Of a DNA stretch of 64,000 nt, positions 25,800 to 35,341 are shown in pieces (positions within the stretch are counted from its first letter, which is position 1; the number at the start of each line of letters is the position of its first letter). The stretch covers positions 1-64,000 of the forward strand of contig CAIXXM010000155.1 in NCBI GenBank assembly GCA_903923395.1, read 5' to 3'. The DNA is from an uncultured Acidobacteriia bacterium (GTDB lineage Bacteria; Acidobacteriota; Terriglobia; Bryobacterales; Bryobacteraceae). A program made the translations under genes and the position numbers. The notes under the pieces are model-generated. The model saw nothing but the letters and a program-made list of their open reading frames with translations. It made no database searches and was not told where the DNA came from.

Positions 25800-27749
25800 A
25801 TGACAGCGCTCTTCGGCGCGGCGATTCTGCTGAGCGCTTTTCTCCTGTTCCAGATCCAACCGATGATCGCGAAAGCGATTCTCCCCTGGTTCGGCGGCAC
25901 CGCTGCCGTCTGGACCACCTGCCTGCTGTTCTTCCAGGTTGTGCTGCTGGGTGGTTACGCTTACGTCCACTGGCTCACGAAGCGCCCCGTGAAGAGGCAG
26001 GTTCAGATCCACACCGCCCTGTTGGCCCTCAGCCTGGTTACGATTCAATTGCTGCCGAAGCGGCCAGGCACCATCACTGAACCCGTTTTCGGAATACTGG
26101 GACTGCTCACACTGCATGTCGGCCTGCCCTATTTCCTGCTGTCGGCAACCAGTCCGCTCCTCCAAAGCTGGTATGCCCGCTGCAACAGTACGGGCGTACC
26201 CTGGCGGTTCTTTGCACTGTCGAACGCAGGTTCGCTGGGTGGCTTGCTCGCCTATCCGTTGCTGGTGGAACGTTTCGCGCCTTTGCGGCTGCAGGGACTG
26301 GGATGGATGGCAGGATACGCCATCGCCGCCACGACCATTGCAGCCATTGGCCTGCGCCTGCGGAATCCCGACCTCCCGGCGACCGGCCACCCTGCGAAAA
26401 CGGAGTTCCGCTGGCTCTGGCCCGCCCTGGCTGCCTGCGGCTCTGCCCTCCTCCTCGCCGGCACCAATGAGCTCTCTGAGAACATCGCCGCCATACCGCT
26501 GCTTTGGATCGTTCCGCTCAGTCTCTATCTGGTCAGCTTCATTCTCTGCTTTGAGAGTACCCGCTGGTATCTTCGGTGGCTATGGCTCCCTCTGGGCATC
26601 GTGTCCGCCTTTGTCCTCGGCCTTCAAAACGGCCTCCCCGGAATCACTGTGTTTTGTGCAGCCCTGTTTGCATTGATGATGGTCTGCCACGGAGAACTCG
26701 CACGGCTTCGCCCGGGTCCTGAACAGTTAACCGCCTTCTATCTCGCCGTCTCCGCCGGGGGCGCACTCGGCGGCCTTTTTGTTGCTGTGATCGCGCCGAA
26801 TGTTTTCTCCTCCCAGCTCGATTTGAAAGCCGTCCTCGCGGCAACGGCCGTGCTCTCCATGGTGATCGCACGCTACAACTACCGCCGGGGAGCAACCGCC
26901 TTCGCAGTTGTCCTCGTGATCCTGATGGTGCGCGACACTCTGAACAGCGCCGGAACAACAAGACGCACCGTCCGTAATTTCTACGGCGCACTTTCCGTCA
27001 TTGACCTGGACCGGAAACCCTACCCCGGCATGGTGCGCAAGCTCGGCCACGGCATCATTGAGCACGGTCGGCAATGGTTGCCTCCTCTCAATGAGCGCCA
27101 CCCCACTGCCTACTACGCGCTCCGCTCCGGCGTGGGCCGGGCGATCACGACGCTCATGGATGAAGGCCCGGTCAAAGCAGGCCTCATCGGACTCGGCACC
27201 GGAACGCTCTCCGCCTATGCCCGCCCCGGGGACAGCTACCGCTTCTACGAAATCAATCCGCTGGTCACACAACTGGCCCGCACCGAATTCACGTTCCTCG
27301 CTCTCTGCGGCGAGCCCTGCCAGGTCGTGCAGGGCGACGCCCGCCTGCAGCTGGAATCTGAACCACCACAGAATTTCGACATCCTGACCGTCGATGCCTT
27401 CTCCGGCGATGCCATACCTGTGCACCTGCTGACGCGCGAGGCCTTCACACTCTACTTCCGGCACCTCAAACCCGATGGTGTCCTGGCGGTGCATGTCTCA
27501 AACATCCACGTGGATCTGGAACCCGTTGTGGATCTTGCTGCCAGGGAAGCCGGTCGCAAAGCGGTTGCCATGCACTATAGGGGCAACGCTGCCGGCGACG
27601 AATCCGAATCCAACTGGGTCCTGGTCACCAACCGCTCCGGTTTCTTCGAACGGGACCGAATCAAAAGGATTTCGAGCCCAGTCGAACCGAAACCGGGCTT
27701 GCGGCTCTGGACCGATGAGTACTCCGATCTGACCAGCGTCCTCAAGTAG
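25800..27749 (+). CDS. Membrane-anchored spermidine synthase-like protein
   Basis: A 649-residue fusion. The first 400 residues hold about ten membrane helices, starting with QIQPMIAKAILPWFGGTAAVWTTC, a pattern typical of fused MFS/spermidine synthases. The C-terminal third is a class I methyltransferase-like spermidine synthase fold (GLIGLGTGTLSAYARPGD, RFYEINPLV, FDILTVDAFSGDAIPVHLLT). The canonical aminopropyl-transfer Asp is retained in VDAFSGD, but many of these fusions have no proven polyamine activity. It probably lies in the inner membrane with the enzyme domain in the cytoplasm. Confidence 0.85.
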   Translation: MTALFGAAILLSAFLLFQIQPMIAKAILPWFGGTAAVWTTCLLFFQVVLLGGYAYVHWLTKRPVKRQVQIHTALLALSLVTIQLLPKRPGTITEPVFGILGLLTLHVGLPYFLLSATSPLLQSWYARCNSTGVPWRFFALSNAGSLGGLLAYPLLVERFAPLRLQGLGWMAGYAIAATTIAAIGLRLRNPDLPATGHPAKTEFRWLWPALAACGSALLLAGTNELSENIAAIPLLWIVPLSLYLVSFILCFESTRWYLRWLWLPLGIVSAFVLGLQNGLPGITVFCAALFALMMVCHGELARLRPGPEQLTAFYLAVSAGGALGGLFVAVIAPNVFSSQLDLKAVLAATAVLSMVIARYNYRRGATAFAVVLVILMVRDTLNSAGTTRRTVRNFYGALSVIDLDRKPYPGMVRKLGHGIIEHGRQWLPPLNERHPTAYYALRSGVGRAITTLMDEGPVKAGLIGLGTGTLSAYARPGDSYRFYEINPLVTQLARTEFTFLALCGEPCQVVQGDARLQLESEPPQNFDILTVDAFSGDAIPVHLLTREAFTLYFRHLKPDGVLAVHVSNIHVDLEPVVDLAAREAGRKAVAMHYRGNAAGDESESNWVLVTNRSGFFERDRIKRISSPVEPKPGLRLWTDEYSDLTSVLK

Positions 27750-27775
27750 CCCCAAAGGTGGTATTCTCGCGTGAG

Positions 27776-28789
27776 ATGAAACGTTTCGCGCTCCTATTCG
27801 CCATCGCCGGACTCGCCCTTTCGCAGGATGGACCGTACAAGATTCTGAAGTCCGTCAAGGTCGGCGGCGAAGGCGGCTTCGATTACGTCAATGCCGACGA
27901 AGCAGGCCGCAAGCTCTACGTTGCCCGCTCTGGACCCAAAGCCCGCCTCACGGTCTACAACCTCGACACACTCGCAGCGGAAGGCGTGATCGAAGGCGTG
28001 GCATCCCATGGAGCCGTCGTGTCCGCCAAGTCCGGCCACGGTTTCGCCTCCAGCAAGCCGGTTACGATGTTTGATTCCAAGACCCTTGCCGTGATCAAGA
28101 AGATCGACGTCGAAGGCAATCCTGACGGCTTGATGTATGACCCGTTCAATGACCGCGTCTACGTGCTGAGCCACCGCGCGCCGAACGTCACAGTCATCAA
28201 TGCGGCGGATGGCACAGTGGCCGGCACGATTGACCTGGGCGGCGCTCCCGAACAGGGCGCAACCGATGGCAAAGGCAAGATCTATATCGACGTGGAAGAC
28301 AAAGAAAATATCGCCGTCATCGATGCCAAAACCATGACCTTCACCGCACACTACGACGTCACTGGCAAGGGTGGCACCTGCGCCGGTCTGGCGCTCGATG
28401 CCAAGACCGCCGTACTCTTCGCGATGTGCCGCAACCCGGCGAACGCCGTCATGTTGAATGCGAAGACAGGCAATGTCATCTCCACCCTGCCCATCGGTGC
28501 CAGCACAGACGGCGCGGCTTTCAACCCCAAAACCAGTGAGGCCTTCAGTTCCAACGCAGACGGCACATTGAACGTGATCAAGGTGACGGGCCCCGCCAGC
28601 TTCGTTATGGAACAGACCTTGAAAACCATGCCCGGAGCCAAGACCATGGTTCTCGACGGCAAGACTGGACACCTCTTCCTGATTGCCGCAGAATTCGGAC
28701 CCGCACCGGCCCCCGCCCAACCTGGCGGACGCCCGGCCCGTGGACCCATGGTGCCCGATTCGTTCACCATTCTCGAAGTCGGCAAGTAA
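27776..28789 (+). CDS. Secreted YncE-like beta-propeller protein
   Basis: A 337-residue exported protein with a signal peptide (FALLFAIAGLALSQ) and repeated propeller blades: KLYVARSGPKARLTVYNLDT, DRVYVLSHRAPNVTVINAAD, GKIYIDVEDKENIAVIDAKT and KTGHLFLIAAEFG. This is the YVTN/YncE-type seven-bladed fold, whose members bind nucleic acid or peptidoglycan or have no known role. The insertion APAPAQPGGRPARGP near the end is a flexible loop. The ATG at 27776 places the signal peptide at the N-terminus. Confidence 0.8.
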   Translation: MKRFALLFAIAGLALSQDGPYKILKSVKVGGEGGFDYVNADEAGRKLYVARSGPKARLTVYNLDTLAAEGVIEGVASHGAVVSAKSGHGFASSKPVTMFDSKTLAVIKKIDVEGNPDGLMYDPFNDRVYVLSHRAPNVTVINAADGTVAGTIDLGGAPEQGATDGKGKIYIDVEDKENIAVIDAKTMTFTAHYDVTGKGGTCAGLALDAKTAVLFAMCRNPANAVMLNAKTGNVISTLPIGASTDGAAFNPKTSEAFSSNADGTLNVIKVTGPASFVMEQTLKTMPGAKTMVLDGKTGHLFLIAAEFGPAPAPAQPGGRPARGPMVPDSFTILEVGK

Positions 28790-28864
28790 GCCCGGACGGC
28801 CACGCACACGAGCGGAAAGAAAATCCAGCCCGCCAAATCGCGCGTATCCTCAGGGAAAGCACCC

Positions 28865-30142
28865 ATGCACCTGCTCTTCTCCTGCCTGCCTCTCACGGGG
28901 CACCTCAACCCCATGACGGCTCTCGGCCGCACGCTCCACGCCCGGGGCCACCGCGTCACGTTTCTCTCCATCCTGGACGCTGAACCAGCCATCCGCGCCG
29001 CCGGACTCGATTTCCTCCCTCTGGCCCAAACCGAATTCCCGCTGGGGGAGGTCGCCCGGACACAGCGCGAACTCGCCAAACTCTCCGGCCTGGCCGCCGT
29101 CCGCTACACGCTGCAGGAAATCAACCGCACCACCCAGATGAACTGCAAATACGGGCCGGATCCTCTCCGTGAGCTCCATCCTGACGCGTGTATTCTCGAC
29201 GAAGCCAGCCCCGGCATGCCGCTGGTCGCCCGCCATCTTGGACTGCCCTACGTGCATGTGGCCGCCGCGCTTCACTTCGACTGGTCCACGCACACGCCGA
29301 TGCCGCTTTTCCACTGGACGCATGGTTCCAGCCCCTGGCACCGGCTGCGCAACCTCGCCGGCGTCGCACTGTTCCGGCACCTTTTGCAGCCGGTGATTCG
29401 CACCATGAAGCAGGAAGCGGCAAGGCTCAACGTCACCGTCGACTGGTCAGACGAATCCAGCGTGCTTTCGAACCTGGCGCACATCAGCCAAACACCGCCG
29501 GAGTTCGATTTCCCCCACCCCGCGCGCCCCGCACACTTCCACCAGACGGGACCCTTCTCTGATCATTCAGCCCGCATTCCCAGCAGCTTCCCCTGGGAGA
29601 AACTCACGGGGGAACCGTTGCTCTACGCGTCGATGGGGACCTTGCAAAACGGCATGGAGCACGTTTTCCAAACCATCGCTGCGGCGGCGGAAGCACCGGG
29701 ACGACAACTGGTTCTTGCACTTGGCGGCAATCTGGATCCGGCACGCCTTGGCCCCCTCGCGCCCAATACCATCGCCGTGAAATTCGCACCGCAATTGGAA
29801 CTGCTGCAACGCGCGCGCCTCTGCATCACACACGCCGGACTCAACACCGCCCTCGAGTGTCTGGCGCATGGCGTCCCGATGGTCGCGCTGCCCGTGACGA
29901 ATGACCAACCCGGCGTCGCGGCGCGGATTTTGTATACAAAGACCGGAGTCGCGCTGCCGTTCCACAAACTGGCAACTGGCAAACTTCGTTCCTTGATTGG
30001 GGAAGTTTGGAATAACCCCGGCTACGCGGAAAATGCCAGGCGCATCCAGCAAAGTCTTTCGCAGCGCAACCACCTGCAAGACGCCGCGGAGATTGTGGAA
30101 CGGGCACTTAACGCTTCCCGCGCAGTATCTCCCAGCCAGTAG
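28865..30142 (+). CDS. GT1-family (UGT-like) glycosyltransferase
   Basis: A 425-residue GT-B enzyme. The N-terminal acceptor half starts with FSCLPLTGHLNPMTALGRTL, typical of macrolide/carotenoid-type glycosyltransferases. The C-terminal donor half has THAGLNTALECLAHGVPMVALPVTNDQPGVA, the nucleotide-sugar binding motif of family GT1. It transfers sugar from a UDP- or TDP-sugar to a lipid or small molecule, e.g. as CrtX does with zeaxanthin; the acceptor is unknown. Its last 35 bp overlap the convergent subtilisin-like gene. Confidence 0.87.
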   Translation: MHLLFSCLPLTGHLNPMTALGRTLHARGHRVTFLSILDAEPAIRAAGLDFLPLAQTEFPLGEVARTQRELAKLSGLAAVRYTLQEINRTTQMNCKYGPDPLRELHPDACILDEASPGMPLVARHLGLPYVHVAAALHFDWSTHTPMPLFHWTHGSSPWHRLRNLAGVALFRHLLQPVIRTMKQEAARLNVTVDWSDESSVLSNLAHISQTPPEFDFPHPARPAHFHQTGPFSDHSARIPSSFPWEKLTGEPLLYASMGTLQNGMEHVFQTIAAAAEAPGRQLVLALGGNLDPARLGPLAPNTIAVKFAPQLELLQRARLCITHAGLNTALECLAHGVPMVALPVTNDQPGVAARILYTKTGVALPFHKLATGKLRSLIGEVWNNPGYAENARRIQQSLSQRNHLQDAAEIVERALNASRAVSPSQ

Positions 30143-31808
30143 CGCCCAACCGGTAAATCGCAGGGTCCGCTGCAGGTAATGCGGAGGATGCCCCGTTGGT
30201 TACAGAGACCGGCACATTGAAAGGGCCGAAGCCCTGCACTTTGATTTGGATGAGATTGTCACCCACTGCGACATTGGAAAACTTGAAGCAGCCAAACCCA
30301 AGATAGACATCGCTCGTGTAATCAGAGGGCACACAACTCCTGGCAGTTCCGCTGCCCCGAACAAACGTGGCCGTGGGCCCGTAGATTCCGAAGGATATGC
30401 CGATGGGGTCCGTCACCCGAAAGTTCACCGCAAAGTCAATACCGGCCGGCACAGTCAAGGATTGCGGAAAGTAGAAGAGATACGCCGGGTTATACCAGAA
30501 ATGCGCGGTAGCATCCCAGTCCCAGTAGGGAACCAGGGCCAGGGAACCAGTGATCCTACCCCGGATTGCCACCATCCCTTCGTAATCTGAACCCACGTAG
30601 GGACGGTCATTCCAGATCATGGTCACGATCACCGACTGCTTTGGCGTCAGCGTGAGTTGCAGAGTCTTTACCGGCGTCCCCGCCAGTATTGTTCCCGTCC
30701 CATTCGTCGAGAAGAGAGGCACAGCCTGACTATCAAACGGGATGGAACTTACCGTAAAGACTTCGGTCATACTGCCCACATTTGTCACCGTAAACTTATG
30801 GTCATGAAAGACGGTTGTGGAATAGTCAAAGGAAAACCCAATCGAAGCGGGATAAACAGCAATGCTGCTGGCCATTGCGCTGTTCAGGTCCAGGCTTCCA
30901 TTGCCGGAATGCTGCACCCTTTCCACCACTCCCCGGGCAGAGACTAATGGGTCTGCGCTGTTGATGAGAAGAGAACGGTATTGCTCGACAGTCAGCCCAG
31001 GACGTGCAGCTTTCAACACAGCGGCAGCCCCTGCCACCAAAGGCGCCGCGAAACTGGTACCGTTCACTGCCAGATAGCCGTTGGAACTATAACCGGCACC
31101 GGCGGGATAAGTGGACTGTGTTGCCGCGTAGACATTGGTGCCGGCGGCGATAAGGTCCGGCTTTACTCTGAAACTCTCAGTCGGTCCCTGGCTGGAGAAT
31201 GTTGCAAGGATATTCGGATCCTGCGGCAGGCTCAGACCTTCGAAGGTTACCTTCACTGCCGTTGCACTTGCTGCAAGCGACTTGAGAGCAGGGGTATAGG
31301 TATTGGTAACTGTCATGCCAGGCAGCGTTGCATTGCCGGGAGACCAATCTGCACTTCCAACAGAGTTGAATGGCAGGAGACCATAAAAGATGGCGGCCTC
31401 GGCACCAGCGGCCTGTAAGTTGTTCAACTGTATTTGATAGCCGCAAGGTGCCGCCGGCAGTACTGGCTCCGCACTCACGCTGGCCACCGTCACAGGGAAT
31501 ACTTTGACCACGCCCTGCAAACCAGCCAACTGGCCGGCAGCCTCCTGCGGCACCTCCACCACCAGTGCGTTCATCAAGTTCTGCATCCGTGAGATCACGC
31601 GTCCACGAACGAGGCTGACACCAACCTCCACGCTCTGCTGCAACTTTCGGATCGCAGCGAGCTTTGTCCTGCCGCCTTCCGAAAGTACCGCAGCACGCGC
31701 CTCCTGCCGCAGAGGTTGCCCCTCCAGTTCCAGAACATATCTGCCCGGTATGACCTGCGATAATCCCGGCACGGCAAGTAACAGCAGACATAGAAAGCGA
31801 AGGGTCAT
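30108..31808 (-). CDS. Subtilisin-derived protein lacking catalytic Asp and His
   Basis: A 566-residue exported paralogue of the next gene. The signal peptide and I9-like pro-region (VIPGRYVLELEGQPLRQEAR to VKVFPVTV, about residues 20-108) and the C-terminal half align well. But about 265 residues of the peptidase domain, which hold the catalytic Asp, His and oxyanion residue, are absent; the sequence jumps from VFPVTV to CGYQIQLNNLQAAGAEAAI. Only the serine motif NGTSFAAP (Ser252) remains. The frame is intact, so this may be an expressed pseudo-protease rather than a dead gene. GTG at 31811 is an alternative start. Confidence 0.78.
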   Translation of the reverse strand: MTLRFLCLLLLAVPGLSQVIPGRYVLELEGQPLRQEARAAVLSEGGRTKLAAIRKLQQSVEVGVSLVRGRVISRMQNLMNALVVEVPQEAAGQLAGLQGVVKVFPVTVASVSAEPVLPAAPCGYQIQLNNLQAAGAEAAIFYGLLPFNSVGSADWSPGNATLPGMTVTNTYTPALKSLAASATAVKVTFEGLSLPQDPNILATFSSQGPTESFRVKPDLIAAGTNVYAATQSTYPAGAGYSSNGYLAVNGTSFAAPLVAGAAAVLKAARPGLTVEQYRSLLINSADPLVSARGVVERVQHSGNGSLDLNSAMASSIAVYPASIGFSFDYSTTVFHDHKFTVTNVGSMTEVFTVSSIPFDSQAVPLFSTNGTGTILAGTPVKTLQLTLTPKQSVIVTMIWNDRPYVGSDYEGMVAIRGRITGSLALVPYWDWDATAHFWYNPAYLFYFPQSLTVPAGIDFAVNFRVTDPIGISFGIYGPTATFVRGSGTARSCVPSDYTSDVYLGFGCFKFSNVAVGDNLIQIKVQGFGPFNVPVSVTNGASSALPAADPAIYRLGATGWEILRGKR

Positions 31809-31811
31809 CAC

Positions 31812-34244
31812 TTATCTCTCCCCGGCTTTCCGCTGCACGGGAGTTACGCTGGGGGCTTCCACGCTGCCGGGAGGCGGATCGGATGCCGTCACCCTGATGT
31901 TGGCGTAAAAGGCAGGAAAGCCGGGAAAATTGAGCAGTAGACTGTTTGACCCTACCGGCATGCCATAGAGAGAAAACGAATACCAATTCACCAAGACATA
32001 ACTCTGCGAAACCTGAATCGGGAAGAAACTCCAGGAACCTTGTGCCGTAAGCGTCCATGGGATATAGGAGAGACCATTCTGATCCGTTTGCCGCACGAAC
32101 AACTGGTAAGATGAGCTTGTCGTCGCGGTGCCGGATAACACCGGAATCGTAAGATATGCCGGTTGATCCGCACCACCGCAGCTCCAATACGGCAAGAGTG
32201 CGGCGGACCCCGTAACATTCCCCCGAATTGTAAGAAGGCCGTGGTACTCAGAGCCCGGCAACTCCAGCGTTTGCTCCAGTTGCATACTGACCACCTGGAA
32301 CTGTCCGGGCTGCAGAGTCAGTTGCAGCGTTCGCGCAGCAGAAGCACTGGGAAGCGAATCAGCCCCCGGTGAGAACGTGGGTACAGCGTCACCATCAAAC
32401 GGAATCGAACCGACAGTAAATGTTTCCGCAACCCGGCCGACGTTCGTGATGGTGATGTTGTGGTAAGGACTATGCATCCGGGCATAAGTGCTTCCGAAAG
32501 AAATCGCCGTTGGACTCACCGCGACTCTGCTCTTCAGCGCCGCATTCAAATCCAAAGTCCCCGCCCCGACATGCTGCACCTTCTCCACATCCCCAGCCGG
32601 TGAGACCAGAGGACTCGCACTGTTAATCAACAGCGACTTATACTGAGCTGCCGTCAACCCCGGCCGTGCCGCCTTCAATACAGCCGCTGCCCCTGCCACG
32701 ATTGCGGCCGCATAACTGGTGCCATCCGCCGTAATGTAACCTGACGCATCATAACCGGGGCCGTTCTGGTCAACCGATTGTGTCGCCATCGTCAAACCCA
32801 CTCCTGGAGCGGCCAAATCCGGTTTAATGCCGAAAAAGTCCGTCGGTCCGCGGCCTGAAAATGAGGCCAGCGCTTTTGCTCCCGGGGGAATCGCGGTCCC
32901 AGTGAAATCCATTGTCCCCACGGGCAGCGCCGGCGCTGCGGCAACTAGCGCAGCCGCATCCGCGTCATTGACGAACATGGCTGGCAGAGTGGCAGCGCCC
33001 ACCGACCAGACCAAGCCGTTTCCATACACAACTGCCCCCCGCGCGCCCGCAGCCTGCGCATTGTTCAACTTATCCCCGATGGTGCAAATCCCCTGGGGAA
33101 GCAAGGCGATCTGCCCCGTTAAGCTCCCTGCCGGCAGCGTCGAACAACCGAGTTGCGGATCCCAGGCGCTCACGTCATTCAGTGCTCCAGCCAGTAAGGC
33201 CGGACGCCTGGGATACAACCCGGCAGTCCCGGAAACCGGCGGCAACCCGGGCACTGTCAGCGTTGCGCCGAACGTGCGGTTCTCAGATACAGCACCCACA
33301 GTGATCGTATTCGCTGTATCTGCACCATCGAAAACGACAGCCGGCGCGGGGCCGGAATCACCCGCTGAATGTACGATGATCAAACCCTCCGCAGCGGCCG
33401 CGTCCTGGTAGTAATTGATTACGGACAAATTCAGACTTGCCATGCTGCTGAGACTTACATTCACCACGTCCATGCCATCTCCGAAGGCATCATCAATCGC
33501 CTGCGCAATGGCCGCTGCATTAGCGGTGCCGGAGTTAGACGGCGTGACCTTGTAGATCCCCAGATAAGCTTTCGGCGCAACGCCCACCCCGGAAAGCCCC
33601 GCCGCACAATCTGCCACGCTGGTTCCATGTCCATTCTTATCCAGAGCGGAATCTCCGGAATCTGCCGTGTAAAACTGCTGATAATCCCGCGCCACAATGA
33701 TCTTGTTATTCACCATGGCCTGATTCTGCGGACCACTTACCATCGGATAACCTGGCGGCACAGGCAGTGAAGGGTCATGAAAAGAAGGATGCCGGGGAGT
33801 TATGCCGGTGTCGATTATCCCAATCTTCATCCCCAGCCCGGCATTGGTTGTTGAAACTATCTGCGTCCGTGGCTGCTGCCCTGCGGAAACCGAACTCACG
33901 CCAGCCGGTGAAGTTTGAACCACCGTGACGGGAAATACTTTCCGCACTCCTGGCAAGCCGGACAATTGTGCCGCATTCTCCTCCGGCACTTCGACAGATA
34001 CCGCATTGACGAGATTCTGCATCCGTGAAACGACACGCCCGCGCAAACCAACCAGCGCGGCTTCTGCCCTCTGCTGAGAAGCCCGGATGGCTTCCAGTCT
34101 TGCCACGCCAGAGGAGGACATCACCCGCACCCGCGATTCCTGCCGCAATGGAGCAGCATCGAGTTCCAGAACATACTTCCCAGGCAATACCTGCCCGAAT
34201 CCTGGAATTGTTACCAGCAACACAACGATTAGCCGCAACCGCAT
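31812..34244 (-). CDS. S8 family subtilisin-like serine peptidase
   Basis: An 810-residue exported protease. It has a signal peptide, an I9-type inhibitor region (about 20-105), and the triad Asp145 (IGIIDTGITPRHP), His206 (KNGHGTSVADC) and Ser510 (ADGTSYAAA), with a protease-associated insert between His and Ser. A beta-sandwich tail follows, containing ISFGSTYARMHSPYHNITITNVG. The position that normally carries the oxyanion Asn (AGN) reads AGD (Asp296), so activity may be altered. The ATG at 34244 was chosen because it starts a clean signal peptide; upstream codons are noise. It ends 3 bp before the paralogue begins. Confidence 0.87.
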   Translation of the reverse strand: MRLRLIVVLLVTIPGFGQVLPGKYVLELDAAPLRQESRVRVMSSSGVARLEAIRASQQRAEAALVGLRGRVVSRMQNLVNAVSVEVPEENAAQLSGLPGVRKVFPVTVVQTSPAGVSSVSAGQQPRTQIVSTTNAGLGMKIGIIDTGITPRHPSFHDPSLPVPPGYPMVSGPQNQAMVNNKIIVARDYQQFYTADSGDSALDKNGHGTSVADCAAGLSGVGVAPKAYLGIYKVTPSNSGTANAAAIAQAIDDAFGDGMDVVNVSLSSMASLNLSVINYYQDAAAAEGLIIVHSAGDSGPAPAVVFDGADTANTITVGAVSENRTFGATLTVPGLPPVSGTAGLYPRRPALLAGALNDVSAWDPQLGCSTLPAGSLTGQIALLPQGICTIGDKLNNAQAAGARGAVVYGNGLVWSVGAATLPAMFVNDADAAALVAAAPALPVGTMDFTGTAIPPGAKALASFSGRGPTDFFGIKPDLAAPGVGLTMATQSVDQNGPGYDASGYITADGTSYAAAIVAGAAAVLKAARPGLTAAQYKSLLINSASPLVSPAGDVEKVQHVGAGTLDLNAALKSRVAVSPTAISFGSTYARMHSPYHNITITNVGRVAETFTVGSIPFDGDAVPTFSPGADSLPSASAARTLQLTLQPGQFQVVSMQLEQTLELPGSEYHGLLTIRGNVTGSAALLPYWSCGGADQPAYLTIPVLSGTATTSSSYQLFVRQTDQNGLSYIPWTLTAQGSWSFFPIQVSQSYVLVNWYSFSLYGMPVGSNSLLLNFPGFPAFYANIRVTASDPPPGSVEAPSVTPVQRKAGER

Positions 34245-34303
34245 AATTGCGACAGTGTACCGCAAATTTTTTACGCGAAAATACAGGGCGTTGCCGATTG
34301 CCG

Positions 34304-35341
34304 TCAACCAGCCAAGCGCCGCAGTGCCTCCGCTGGAAGCTCCACCCACAGAGGACCTTCCAGCAGCGTATCCCGCGGTGCATCCACCAGCAGGCCATCC
34401 CCAAAGTTGAGCCGCAGACTTTGCGGACGGTCCAGGCGGCTCAAAATATCCGCCCGCACGCGGTTCGCCCCCGGGCGGTTCTGGACACGCAGTTCTTCCG
34501 GCCGTGCGCAAACGCGGATCTTGTCCCCCAGAAAGCAGCCCGGGAAATATGGCGCCTGCATCTCCTCCCCCAGCAGGCGGATGCGGCTGGTTTGACGGCC
34601 GGGGTCGAGCGCGAGCACTTCCGCATCGAATAAATTGAAATCGCCCAGTAATTTCGCAACAGCTTCGGAACCGGGATTGCGCAATAACTCAAGCGGAGTG
34701 GCCCGGTGAATCATCCGCCCGGGTTCATAAAGCAGCACGTGATCCCCGAGAGCGAAAACCTCCTCCACGCCGTGTGTCACCAACAATACGGGAATTTTGA
34801 GTGATTTCCGCAACTCGCCGATCACGGAATAGAGATCCTGTTTCAGGTGCAGATCCAGCCCGCGCGCGGGTTCGTCCAGCAGAAGAATTTCCGGCTCCGT
34901 CATCAATGCACGGGCAATGGAGCCGCGCTGTTTCTGCCCCCCGGAAAGCTCCATTGGCAGGCGACCGGCCAGCGCAGCCAGGCCGAACCGCTCCAGCAGT
35001 TCCCCAATCTTGCGGTGCCGCTCCAAACGTGCCAAATCCGGGGCCGCGAATGCCAGGTTCTCCCACAAAGTCATGTGCGGAAACAGCGCGTAATTCTGGA
35101 AGACATACCCGCAGCGCCGCGCTCTGGCAGGCAGGCTCACGTGCGCTCCGGAATCGTAGAGAATGCGGTCATTCAGCAAAATACGGCCGGAATCGGGCTG
35201 CATCATCCCTGCGATCGAATCCAGCGTCAGCGTTTTGCCCGCACCCGAAGGCCCGAACAGCACGGTCACGCCAGGGCCCGCCTCGAACTCCACTTCCAGC
35301 AGGAATGAGGGAAAAGCCTTGCTGATCCGCACCTGAATCAT
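34304..35341 (-). CDS. modC: Molybdate ABC transporter ATPase ModC
   Basis: A 345-residue ATPase. Walker A is GPSGAGKT (30-37), the signature LSGGQKQR starts at 132, Walker B is LLLDEP near 153-158 and the switch histidine is in VTHGVEE. The C-terminal third looks like the TOBE-type oxyanion-binding domain of ModC (PQSLRLNFGDGLLVDA). It powers molybdate or tungstate uptake with ModB. The ATG at 35341 overlaps the modB stop by 4 bp. No modA is next to the pair. A sulfate or other oxyanion substrate is the alternative. Confidence 0.85.
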   Translation of the reverse strand: MIQVRISKAFPSFLLEVEFEAGPGVTVLFGPSGAGKTLTLDSIAGMMQPDSGRILLNDRILYDSGAHVSLPARARRCGYVFQNYALFPHMTLWENLAFAAPDLARLERHRKIGELLERFGLAALAGRLPMELSGGQKQRGSIARALMTEPEILLLDEPARGLDLHLKQDLYSVIGELRKSLKIPVLLVTHGVEEVFALGDHVLLYEPGRMIHRATPLELLRNPGSEAVAKLLGDFNLFDAEVLALDPGRQTSRIRLLGEEMQAPYFPGCFLGDKIRVCARPEELRVQNRPGANRVRADILSRLDRPQSLRLNFGDGLLVDAPRDTLLEGPLWVELPAEALRRLAG

